NCBI GenBank assembly: GCA_031213475.1
Contig: JARUPZ010000011.1
Location: 2,108,001 to 2,172,000 of the forward strand
Direction of reading: 5' to 3'
Length of the DNA: 64,000 nucleotides
DNA from: Nereocystis luetkeana
Taxonomy: Eukaryota > Sar > Phaeophyceae > Laminariales > Laminariaceae
Of this stretch, positions 12,496 to 25,700 are shown piece after piece (position 1 is the first letter of the stretch; every line of letters begins with the position of its first letter). The notes under the pieces are model-generated. The model saw only the letters and a list, made by a program, of their open reading frames with translations. It did no database searches and had not been told where the DNA came from. The translations under genes were made by a program, and so were the position numbers.

Positions 12496-12643
12496 CTAGG
12501 CCGGCTCTGCCCGTCCTCTAGCCTTGTAACCGCCGCCACCCTCTTTAGGACCGGGGCCGTCAGGACGGTCTCCCCTGCCCGCACCGCCTCCGCCGCGTCC
12601 CGTCCTCCCTCCCGTGGAACGACGGTCGCCCCGCTCGCCGTCC
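12496..12643 (-). CDS. G3BP-like exon 12 (RG-rich tail and stop)
   Basis: Takes the two bases from exon 11 (AG+G = Arg) and encodes an RG/GG-rich tail with TGGRTGRGGGGAGRGD and later KARGRAEPA, ending with TAG. Acceptor CATGTTCAG. The composition continues the RGG box of exon 11, and the total CDS becomes divisible by three. I see no clear poly(A) signal to the left. Confidence 0.75.
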
Positions 12644-15600
12644 CTGAACATGGCAACGCCAACGGTAGCGGTGGCATCCATGTTAACATCAACGGTAACA
12701 TCAACGGTAATAAATATGTTTTCATCACTGATAATCGACACATCAAAATCATGGTGAACATCGACGGTAACATCACCTGTAAAATATACCAGGTATATTA
12801 ATACCAACGGTAACATAACATGTTAACATCAATGAAACGGTAAAATATCAAAGGTAACGGTAACATCAACGGTAACATGCTACGTTAACGTCAACGGCAA
12901 TACCAAAGGTAGAACCCACCGCAACATCATCGGCAACATCCACGTCAAGGACTGTACGAGAAAAAGAAAGAGATATTACGGGGGACCATAGTCAATAGGA
13001 CCTATCGTATACAAAAAAAACTATATATATTTAACCATTTTTACCAACAATAGTTGGTCCTGTTAACTATGGTCCCCCGTAATAGTAGGGATCTACAGCG
13101 AGACTAAAGGGGGGACGAGAAAGTGCACTGGCTGTGCTGAGCAACCGAATCCGATCAACCAATGAACAGCATCGATTATCACGTCGGGGAGGGGGCGGTG
13201 GGTGGGGTGTAAATACCAGGGCTGTTCGCGGGTCACTTGATGTTCACAATGTCACGGGTCGGGTCGGGTCGGGTCAGGAAGTGTTCAAATCTCACGGGTC
13301 GGGTCGGGTCGGGTCAAGATTTTTTCAAAGCTCGCGGGTCGGGTCAAGTCGGGTCAAGAGTTTTTCAAATCTCACGGGTCGGGTCGGGCCGGGTCAAGAG
13401 GTGATGAAAAGCTTACGGGTCGGGTCAGGTCATGACCCGCGAGAAGCGGGTCACTCGCGGGTCGGGCCAGCATGACCCGCGAGTTGTTTTTTGCTGACCC
13501 GCGGGTCGGACCCGCGCATTCGGCTCGCGGACCCGACACTTGAATAACTTCCCGCTCTCTTACTCAAAGGCTTCTCTCGTACCAATACTCCATAACACCG
13601 TAACACCCCTTTGGTATCATATGCAGACATTAAAACACCGCCAAATTCATATACGCATGCCCGCATCCATTCATACCCACTACAGCCAGGTCATATATCG
13701 CTTCGGGGCACTAAAATGAACATTAAATTGTTCTTGAAGCGCCTACCCACGGGCCAGATCCGCGGGTCGAACCTTCGGGTCAAGATAAATGGTCTCGCGG
13801 GTCAAGGTGACCCGACCCGCATGAAACCCGTGTCTAACGGGTCAGTCGGAAAGTGGCGGGTCGGGTCGGGTCGGGTCAGGAGGTTTCGAAATTTCGCGGG
13901 TCGGGTCGGGTCGGGTCAAGAGGCTTTCGAAATCTCGCGGGTCGGGTCGGGTCAAGTCAACATACCTAAAAAAAATCGCGGGTCGGGTCGGGTCAGCTGA
14001 CCCGACCCGACCCGACCCGACCCGTGAGGTTTGACCTGACCCGCGAAAAGCCCTGGTAAATACTTATGTCATTCATGCATGGCCGTAGTCGTGTGACCAT
14101 AGACCCTCGCATCCCTACAGTGTCGAGACAGAATACATCGGGTTTCCACCGACCAGGCAGACATTGCTTGCACCACAAGCGTGAAGCGCCGTGAGGCGTG
14201 GGGAGGGAGGAGGGTGTCTTACTCGACAAAACAAATATATCTAACTCGCCAAGTATCTCCCCTCTCGCATCGACTCCTCGAAGGCTTTGAGCAATTGCCT
14301 TCGACCATCTATAAATACAGCATGTATACCTGGTACGAACATAAACGGAGCTCTACTGCAGGTGAGGTCAACGGTAAAAAATGCCACCCAGACACAGCAG
14401 CGGTTGCGCCGCCGATTGGATTCGATGCTTGATAAGACTGTTTCAGGATGCGCAAGAGGCCAGTGGCACACACCTTGCTGACAAATACGCCACCATTTCG
14501 GAGCGCCCCTAATTACTACTTTTAGCAGCGTGAAAAACGCCACATCACACTATAGGTGTACCAGGCCCCGACCAGCGGAGGGACTGCTGAGTCCAGCCAA
14601 CCCAAACAAACGCTCCAAAAAAGCGACTGGTCAAGGCGCTTCGGCACTGCCCACCAAGAAAAACCAAGAAAAAAAAAAATGAAAATCATAAAATGCCGCA
14701 AACAAGATACCTGCCGTCCCTTCCTCCCGACGCACGGCCACGTCCCCCATTGCGGCCACCCCTCCCGCCCACGCCGTGCTCTGCGACGAAACGGGGGAAA
14801 AAAGGGACAGAGAGCAACGGAAAAAGAGTACGAGGTATCACATCAGACACTAACAGACTTTTTTTTAGGCTACGTAATAGACATGCACTCATTTTTCGTG
14901 CGTGGTGCGGACCTATTCAGACAACGAAAAAAAAAAACAGGGTGTGATCCATGTGATCATAGCCACGTGATGGATCCCGGAGAAAGAAAGAAACAAACAA
15001 AGAAAGAGAAAAAGCAACACACTCGACACAAACCTATCAACACCCGTCCATCGTTAACCCTTTTAGGACTGCAGTCCTGTTTTGGGGACAAACTATGCAG
15101 AATTTGACTGGTTTGTCCTCAAAACGGAACTGCGGTTCTAAAAGGGTTAATGCCGTGCTTGGGGACGGACACGCCTGACAACAAAAACAACACATGGGCA
15201 TCAGCAGTTTCTGTAAAAGCGATGTAGGGGGGGGGGGGAGGGGGCTGTCGTTCGACCGCTTGGTGTGATGGGTTCGCCCCAAGAGAGGGGTGGCCCCCTG
15301 CTACAGTGGGTAGGTACCCCAAAAGTTGAGAGCACCCCGTGACATTTTTTTTTTTTTGCTTTTCCCATTTACCTGGTGCTAAATAAATCATATATAGCAT
15401 TCGCTCTACTTTTCTCGGTCCCTTCTAGCCGTGTCTCAGATCCGGGATCAACATACCAGGCTTTCCTCCCCGCTCTCCCCACTACAAGATTCGTGCCCAG
15501 CATTACTGTCGCTCTTAATGCAAAAGACTTCCCTCGTCGACCCGCGTCGATTTTTTTACGTCGAATTTTTCAAGCCTCAACAAGCGATCTCAACTACACA

Positions 15601-18600
15601 CTGCTCTTATCTGCAATGGGCGATTACATACAGCTTCCATAAGGCGGGGCATGTCAATTTCATCGCTCTTGCGTCCAGAATTATCGGGGCTGTCCTCGGT
15701 AATTTACCGGTAGTTACCGCGAATACACCACGGTTGGTGGTAAATGCCACGATTCCTTGAATTACTGTGGTTTTCGCTTACCGCGGAAGCGTGCCGTGCT
15801 AATGCCGTGATTTCTGATTACTGTACCGCGACTGCCGAGGTTTTCGCTGTGACTGCGGAGGCGTGCCGTGGACATACCGCAATCGCGAGTAACCGTGCCA
15901 TGATCTACCGTATCAGCATTTTATGCCGAAGACAACCGTGCGAATGATCCTATCCCACTCTCAACTTGGGGCAACTCATCGACCTCGGCAAAAAAACATC
16001 GTAAGCCAATGGCGACTAACTTTCACTCAAAAATGAGGGTGCACTCCGAAAAAAAAAACTTTATGTTTCGAGCTCCATCTAAATTCCGTCCCAAGAGTCA
16101 TCGCGCGCGCTGGGAGCGGGCAGCGAACACAACAGCAGTTATCCTTCCACAGCGCTTATCGGTCGAAAGAGCTATATTCCTGATTGCATCGGTTGTTCAT
16201 CATAAGGATGCAAATACACAGCAGCGCAACCAGTACGATGGTTTTCGTCTGTGAACGCATTTCCAGCGCTACTACCTCCTGGTGATAGTAGAGCTTGCAA
16301 CAAGCTTGCTCCGCGGATGCATCACGCGCGTACGTAGAGCAGCAGAGTGGACTACCCTCCAACGGCCTCCGAAGGATAACTTAAGGATAGTCGGACGGTC
16401 ATGAGAACAATCGCCGAAGCATGACATCACACGAAGACTTACCTCCCCTGGAAGGGCGAAGCATAGGCGAGTGGCGCTCCTCAACGACGAGCAGCTTGCG
16501 GTTCACGTAGTGTTCCTTGGTGCTGATGATGAAAAAGCCACAGAGGAACAGAGGAACAGAGGAAAACACGAAATCGGCGACACGGGGACAACACAGGTTA
16601 TTCCTGAGGCTTCACCAATGATCCTGCACAACACGACAACACTAACAACTATTAATAGTAACACCCCACCACCACCACCACCATCACCACCAACACAATC
16701 GCACAAATGCGATGGTTCCCCAGCGCAGCCGATCAAGGTAGGTTGAAATTTTTTGGCAAGGCGAACCAACATGAAAAATAAACACGCCCAACGCTCCAAA
16801 ACTGCCAAAAGGCTGGCCGAGCCCGTATCTCGCGCATCGTAAGAGTAGCGCTTTCGGCCGGCGGACAACACCTACTCACAGCGACACGCCAACTGACACA
16901 CAGCTAAAGCACGAGCACGAGCAGGAGCTGCCGATCATCCATCACGACATATCAACGCCGACCATTCATCATAAAAAACCAGCCATCGATTACCAACCAT
17001 GGATTTAATAAATCGCCAATCAATAATCAATCCATCCACCATTAATCGTCAATCACTAGTCATCGATCACCAACCATGCCTTGCATCAACCATCAACCGC
17101 CAATCAACCTGCTGCTCTTCACGAAAACCGCGAACCAATCACCAGTCCTCCATCACCAACCATGCCTTTCACCCTCCAACCATCATCAACCAACCCTGCA
17201 TGTCACCAGTCACCAAGCATCTCACTTAAGGGCACTCTGCACGCATTCGTTGGTTCGGTAGTCGATGAAGGCGTAGCCGCGAGTGGGGTTCATGCTGATG
17301 CCCGTCACGTCGCCGTAAGCCGAGAAATGAGCGACCATTTCCTCCCTGTCGATGGTCATGTCCACCTGAACCAAACCAATCGGACACACCCAGGCCAAGA
17401 TTAATAGGAACAATCACAACAGACAGGAATCGTAGCAATTGTGAAAAGGATCCAAACACACAGGCCATGTTTAATACCTTGGGGCAGGAGTTTATCATGC
17501 CGAACTGAAGTCGTAGTCATCGCGAATACCAGGTATGATAGGAGTGTCTATATTAATAGTCGTTAATCACGAATAGTCAGCGTTCACACAATACATGGAT
17601 AATAATAGTGAGCGCTATTACACCAGGTGCCGAATAATGGTACACACGTACAATAATAATATGTCGGAAAATCCAGACGTTAAGCAGGGCGGCATGGCAC
17701 GACGAGGGGAGGTCACCGTGTCCGCTTGTGCCAACTTTTGATACTTGAGATGGCCGCTATTTGCGCATGATTTCTACTCAATATCCTGGCATTACTCAAT
17801 ATGCTGGGTATCACCCAATATACTGGTACCACTCAAACGTACTGGCATTACTCAATCTACTGGTGATATTCGATTATTGGTACTACTCAGTGGTACTTGG
17901 GTACTGCTCGATGTGCAGGTATAGTTCATGCGCACTATTTTATTACACCGGCAACCATACTGGAGTTGATAAACTACGTGGTAGCCATCTCCTCCCTTAG
18001 GTATCATTTTACCACTCCGAGAATTATCCGATAATCCGCAAGCGAAATACCTCCCACCCCAAGGGGTGGTGACAAAAAAAATAAAGCGACTTGCGCCGCC
18101 ACATTGGCTCGGGCGGTGGATAGCAGGACAATACACACAAAACGAAAGAACATCACGACAAACACAAAACAATTAACAAAGGAAACCACAAAAACAACGA
18201 GAAAGAAAAGAAAAACGAAACAAAACCAAAACAAAACCGAAACACGTCACAGAAACAAACAGAACAAAACCAACGCGTGGAGCACGCATGCAATGCAGCA
18301 ACGAGCTTTGGGGCGCTAAATTGATACATGTTCAATAACCCCGACCTAATAAACCGATTGCTAATTATGAATGTACGTGCATTGCACAAGGATCGCCATC
18401 AGCAACCTTCGTATGGCGCACCCCAAACAGAAACAAGAAGGCGTGCGAAGCGTGCCGATTTTTGCGCTTGTATTGTGATAGTATACCTTGCGCACGAAGA
18501 TCGAGGTAGCGGGCATTATCTCCCCGTTGCCCGCGGCAGCGGCCTCACGGGCAGCAGCGGCAGATGCAGCAACCGCCGGGGAAGCGTGGTGGGGGATGTG

Positions 18601-19671
18601 CGCCGAGGACCCCTTCTGGGCCTGTCGTACCGTATGGGTGAATCCATGATTCCGTCCATATCGACATATCGACATATCGAACGATTCGATCCCCACGACG
18701 ATTCCGCCCATACCATCATCCCATCCATATCGACGTATTCGATCGACACCATGATTCCATCCGTATGATGAGTCCATCCACATCGAACCATTGCCGATGA
18801 TTCGAGCCAATTAAATAACGAGGCCGAAGAGCGAAAGAGGCAAAAAGGTCCGGCATAGCTCGGTGTCAGCGTTAGCATCAAACACCAACGGAAAGAGCGG
18901 AATTTTTCAGCGTGGGGGAGATGGCGGATACACAAGGGGGGGGGGGGGGGGGGGGTAGGGGGCTGATAGAACAGAGGTGGGGAAAAGGCGAGGGGCAATT
19001 CATCACCTAGTGACATCTCGAAAGCTACAAACGTACATACAAGTACACGTAGATCGGTCAATGGAGGACCTCTCGACGCTTCCATGCTCGGAGGACAAGG
19101 GGTGCACCTACCACCTATCAATCCGGACGGAAATGTAAGGACTGTTTGGTCTTCATATTTTCGTCTGTATACTCTTATTTCGAGTGGTATAAAAGTATGG
19201 CAGCAATAGACAACCCCCTCCAAAACCGCGCCTGCAAGATAACCAACCGGCCTGAGAACCACCAAGCGAGCGAACCAACCCAACAACTCACCAAGCAAGC
19301 AAGCCAACCAGAAGTCATCAAGCCACTCAAAAGTCAGCAAAGCAAGCCAGCCATCGACCGTCCGACCGAAATACCGACAGCAAAATATACAAAACCGTCG
19401 CACCTTGCCGGGCGCAACCGAAGGGCGAGAAGACCCCTGTCCCCCGCCAGACCCAGCCTGAGGAAGGGGCTGCTCCACTACCATCCCCGCCCCACCCACC
19501 GGCGCCACCGCCGGCACGGCACCCACACCCACCCCACCACCACCACCACCACCACCACCCGCGCCCGCCACCACCGCCACATCAGGAGTGCCCCAACCAC
19601 CGTTGCTAACAGGGGCAGTAACTGCGACGCTTCCGTTGTTACCGCTGACGATACCCGTCCCAGCAACCATC

Positions 19672-19702
<31 letters not shown>

Positions 19703-22700
19703 GGGTTCCAACACCAGCGGTAGACAGTCCCGGAGCGGCGACATCGCCTCCGACGGCGGCAACCGTGGCCCAAGACTTGGCCATGGAGGCGTACGTCGTC
19801 GGGGCCGCAGGGACGGGAGGGGCGGTAGCCGCGACGGGAAGCGGGGATGCGGGAGGGACGGGGGCGGGGGCGAGAGCAGCCGGGGGGGCAGCGGGGGCGG
19901 GGGCTGGGGCCGCGGCCGCGGCTTCGGGGGCGGGCGAAGTGGCCGCCGCCACCGGAGCTGCAGAAGGAGAAGCCACGACCGCAGCCGGGGGCATCACCTG
20001 AGGGGGACAGGTTTGCATGGTTGGAGGCGGTGCCAGTAAAACGATTGATCCGTGCCGCGTGTGAAAGAGGGGGTTCGAAACACGACAAGGCAAGACAAGA
20101 CGAGACGAGATAAGCCAAGCGGAGCCAGAAAAAGAAAAACAAAGTACAATGAAGTGATACGAGACAGGACCAGAAACAAAAAGAGATCGCAGGCGTCCTC
20201 ACCATGAGCATCTGCACGAGCCTTCCCATGAGCACCTGCATAGATAACCATCTGCACGAGCACAATCATGAATGACGTCACTGCTCCTGATATTGAAAGA
20301 CCAAGCTACGGATTGTGCTTCAATCATCGTGCCCATCTCCATCGTACTTCAAAGTATATGTTGTCACCATGCAGGCCATCCAATCATCCAACCCCATAGC
20401 CCAAAGATTACAGTCAATCAAACTATACAGCCCCAAAATTACGCAGTATTCATACAACCACAGCCATCGAAACATAGAACAAAAAAACTATACACCCATG
20501 TGTATAACCATGGCCATGCAGCCACAAAAGCATAGTCATGTACGAAGCATACCACTCCACACAGCAGTCATAAATCCAAAAACAACCATACGGTAGTATA
20601 CTGATATAATACAGTTTTACAACCATACCAGGTATATTCGTAGTCATCTCAGGTGCAGCCATTACACTATTTCAGCCACAAGCCAGAAACCATACAACCA
20701 CAGAAAAAAAAAACTTTACAGCTATCCAATGACGGCCGGTCGCCCCGGTGGTTCAAGTGGTTAACCTCGAATTCTACTTGTGTTTGAGTCCTGGGTTCGA
20801 GCCCCAGGTGGGTCGGACATTTGACCTTATTTGCAAAAATAAAAATAAAAAAGGATTCAATTGTTGAGAGCGCCTTGCAGCGTGGGTAGGCACAATTCGA
20901 TGCGAGTCGACGAGGGAAGAAAAAGCTGATATCTACTCACGATAAAAATGAAGGCACGTACCGTAGCGGGAAGGGGGTAGAAGAGCCTGCTATGTGACCC
21001 CGGATCTGAGTTACGAGTTGTCAGGAGAGAGAGAAGATGAGCGAAGATATTAAATGGGATAAGCAAAAAAAAAAAAAAAAAAAAACATGACGCACTCTGG
21101 CAGTGGCCGATGCTGTATTTTTTTTTTTTTTGTTTCTCATCCCATTCATCATCTTCGCACATCTTCTCTCTCTCCTGACAACTCGTAACTCAGATCCGGG
21201 GTCACATAGCAGGCTCTTCTCCCCACTTCCCGCTACGGTACGTGCCTTCATTTTTATCGCGAGAAGATTTCAGCCTTTTCTTCCCTCGTCGACTCGCATC
21301 GAATTGTGCCTACCCATATATGTCATCGGCCATTTTGATTATTATCATTTTTTTCCTCAAAGGGTTGAGGCACCACCCTTTGAGGACCGAAACGTTGACA
21401 CCATAAAAACGTAGAGGGCTGGGCACAATTAAATAGTAGCTGACTCAGTCAGTAGCGATTGTACTCTCGCCAAAATCAATCAGTATACAGGATTGTAGTA
21501 GAACAGTACCAGGGTATACTGGATTGCAGAAGTATACTGCTGTCGCTCCTCTCTCCTCTCTCCTCCCCAAACGCTTTCAGTGGGTTTTTGCACCATAATA
21601 TGGTGAATTTCTCGGGCGCACGTAAGATAAAACTACCGGCGAAGATATTGCCCACGTTAAACCCTTTTAGGACCCCAGTCCCGTTTCGGGGGCAAACTAC
21701 TTACATAATTAGAGTGTTTTGTCCACATATGGGAGAGCGGTTCTAAAAAGGGTTAATCAATCAGTACACTACTACTGACAGTACATACAGTGCCAGTACC
21801 CGGCGCTACAAAAACGATAGTACGGTCGGTGCCTATGAACTGTCTAAGGCCTATTAATAGTAGGGGTTGCAAGTAGGAGAAGCACTTTTTGGCAAAAAAT
21901 ATTTGTGATCGACGGGGGGGCTCCAACGAAGTAACTACGAGCAGTTTTGTACCCATCTTAAGACCACCCACCCCGTGACAATCCCAAAAACTTGGTCTTG
22001 CATCTCTATTACGGGGGATCATAGTTAATACCTGGTAGGACTTATGGTATACATAAAAAACCATATATTCAACCATTTTTACAAACAATATTTGGTCCTA
22101 TTAACTATGGTCTCCCGTAATAGGACATTCTTTGCTTTTACTAGGAACTGAAAAATAGTTCTGTACTAATTCCAAGTGTGTGTTCTCGTGACGAGCCGGT
22201 TTGCTTTCATCTGTACTACTTACTTCGTGTGGCCTTAGACCAGGATGTCTTGAAGGGGGTATACAGACCACAATACCCAATTTCGTCATGCCAGTCGATT
22301 CGAAAATAGAAGGTACACTTGGATTCTCACAACAAGGTATAAAAGTACCTTATAGTTCCGATGAGACTGATACCGTCTAACCATAACCATCATTTGCGCT
22401 CTACAATCCAGGGGAGCCACTGGCCTATATCCTTAACAAGGAATTACATAAAGAATATTCGGGAACGGATCATCATACAATTTGTAAAACTCAGCGAAAA
22501 AATGGAGGTCTAGACGAGACGTATTACGCAGCTTGCAAAGTTGAGCATCAACTATTCAATCAGTCGAACTCACAAACCTTGTTTCGGTATGCCAGGGTAT
22601 GTGCCTGCAGTAGGCCATGCCATGACATTCATTGTTCATGGGCTTGTGCTTTCACTTTTTCTCAGTCACGTTGCGGGTGAGGAGCGACAACCTTCAGAGG

Positions 22701-25700
22701 CAATTAGGTGCATACACCCTTGGACACCTCCGACGGACAGGCCATCGATTCCTACTTAATCATCCATATTTTTCATGACGGATATATTCCCGATCTCGTC
22801 CGAATGATCTGTATGATCTAGCTCATGCTGCCGGGTAAGAGCCGTACAATCTGCGTAGTCTATGCATCACATGTTTCTTGGGTCTATCTGCAGTAAATCA
22901 TCTATAGTTCGTCGACGGCGGCTGTGAGAGATTGTGCGGGATCTGCATACCATGTAGCACGTATCCAAACCGAGAAACATGTGATTTATAGATAATGCAG
23001 TGTAAGGGTCCCACCCGGCAACATGAGGTAGATCATACAGATCATACAGATCATACAAGATGCGGAATATGTCTGTCTGCCTTGAAACATCTAGATCATC
23101 AAGTGGGATTGAGCCGTACATTATCTGTCCTAGTGCTAGGTGTGGATCCTCACCGTAGCATGCGTCGTCTACGTATGCGCAAGTGTAACCGCAGCCGTAC
23201 ATACAAGCACTCGTACAGTAGGATCATCTTGTACACGCGTCTCATTACTCCCTGCACTGTACACGTACTTCGAAAACTTTCGAAACCGAAGGCGCTCTAC
23301 AACCCACAGACAAACGCTGCCGATACTGTAATTGAATCGATTTTTCGTCTATTTCTCCCTTTCCTTACCTTGCACGACCATTAAGAAAAAAAATCTTCGA
23401 ACAAAATTCGCATCAGAAAAACGGTTGTCAAAAACAAAAAATAACAGAAGTGGTGGAGGTTGCAAAAAAAGGTGTGGGGAAGGGGGGGCTCTCTATGTAG
23501 GGAGGAGGAGCAAGTCTATGTCCAAATCGGAAACACCGATCCACCCGAAAACAACAACTGAGGGCGTCAGAAACCGAAACACATGGACCATACAAAAACA
23601 CACGACAGCCAACAACCACAGCACAGAAACAGCTGGAAAACAAAAACAAAAAGCACTAAACAACAGCAGCATACTCGAAAAGCACAAAAACACAGCAACC
23701 CAAAACCACAACAAAAATACCGCACTTAAAAACACGTGGTCTGAAGCCACAACGATAACAAACACTAAACAAAAGCGCCATCCAATACTCTAAAACACTA
23801 CACAACACAAGAAGAAAAAAAAACATTCGAAAAACAAACGTTCACCAGGTACCAGGTATTAATAGTAACTAAAAACACTATTGAAGAAAAAACACTACGA
23901 ACCTGTGCACAAAAACACAACAAAAAACAACAAAAACACTACGTACGAGTACACAAGAAAAAAAAGTGCCATCCTCACCTTCGCCACGGACACCTTGCCG
24001 CCCGAACCGTTGCCCAGCGGCACAGCAGCAACCGGAAGGGCGTCAGCGCTACCATCACCGCCACCGCCACCGCCGCCACCGCCGCCAGCAGACGCAGCAA
24101 CCTGAGACTCCGACGGAGGGGCCGCGCCCACGGCCATCGAGGAAGTAGGGATAGCGTCCGCGGGCACGCCCACCGGTTCAACCACAGAGTTGACAACAGG
24201 AGTCGTCTGTCGAGCAAAAACACAAACACACGAACACACACACATCAGAGAGAGAGCGAGGAGCAACGAACGGGGTTTGTAGTCGGGGGAGGCGGGGGTG
24301 GTGTCATTCCGGGCGCGTGGGCATACCGTATATAGTGGAAACAAGTATTATAACACCCCCCCTAAGAAGACGATCAGCGAAGCTGATTTTTTCGAAAACG
24401 GCGAAGGTCTACTACCAATAGTAATAGTACACGCCAAGTGATACGTCCATGGAAAGGTCTCGTCGACATATTCCCAACCCAACCATTTTCGCTGTGGTGT
24501 GCCCTCCTGGGTTTAGCGAAACTCGGTTCGGACCTTCGTCCCAGGGCGTGTGCTATCGTATCGCTCGTGTCATGTGGTATACTATTAATAGGCGTACTTC
24601 AAAGTATATCTTGTGGGAGTTGGATATCGCTATCAAGACTTTCGACATGTCGAAACATCGGAGTTCGACACCTGGCATCCCCGGTATCCTGCCTCTGACA
24701 CTGAAACAAAAAACAAAAAACAAGTCGGACAGACCACGATCTACCGTACGTCACCTGGATCCTAGCCCTATAACCCTTACGAGGTGCTGTGCAGGATCTG
24801 TGTAGTACAGATCCAAGCCTCTGTACGAAACATGCGCTATACGAGATAGATCATACTGGTTATACGGCTCCCACCCGCCAACGTGAGCTAAATCATACAC
24901 ATCATACAGATCAGGAACCTATCTATCTATCCGCCCTGGAACATCGAAATATCGAGATCATAAAGCGGGAATTGTGTGTATCTGATCTGTCCGACGCGTG
25001 GTGATCAATCCAGTATGGAAATTGTAGCTACGATTTTTCTCCGTGTATCGCTACCGTAGCTACGAACTCCTTTCGTGTGCTGTCTTCAATGGGTGTGGCT
25101 TATTCTAACCACGCGGCCATCTTCCGCCTAAGAGCTAACCCTAAGCGTGATTCGCATACCGGTTGCGAGCACGCCGACAAACAAAAGGGATGTGAACCAG
25201 ACACCACCGAACGCAATAGATATCGGTACACGAGACCCCCCGCCCCACTAACAGAACCACCCCTGAGTGATTTAATATTCTCTGCGGTAACTCCTACCAG
25301 GTACGTAACGCAACCCCACACCAGCCAAAACTGCCCATGAGGTAACCTCCAGGTAAATCAAAGGTAACTACCACTAACCCAAACCCAAGCTAACTCTACA
25401 GCAACCCTACAGTAACCCTACGGTAACCCTACGGTAACCCTACGGTAACCCTACGGTAACCCTACGGTGACCCTACGGTAACCCTACGGTAACCCTACGG
25501 TAACCCTACGGTAACCCTACGGTAACCCTACGATAACCCTACGGTAACCCTACGGTAACCCTACGGTAACCCTACGGTAGCCCTACGGTAACCCTACGGT
25601 AGCCCTACGGTAACCCTACGGTAACCCTACAGCAACACCAAGATAACCCCGCAGAAACTCAATTGAGATAATCTTACAGTAGCCCTTGGGTAACCTTAAG

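Noticed and set aside
11998..12801. 267-codon plus-strand open frame
   Set aside because: Its right half overlaps the last G3BP-like exon on the other strand and a tandem repeat; the left half is C/T-rich low complexity. No motif.
18516..20093. 525-codon minus-strand open frame as a single gene
   Set aside because: It is G3BP-like exon 7 reading through into introns; the intronic part has repeat-derived sequence and a poly-G tract.
20737..20815. Functional tRNA gene
   Set aside because: Good T arm but no proper acceptor stem closure visible, and it continues into a SINE body with poly-A tail seen in other copies.
25370..25640. Interstitial telomere or CRISPR-like array
   Set aside because: Units are 11 bp head to tail with no spacers, so not CRISPR; the period is wrong for a telomere repeat.
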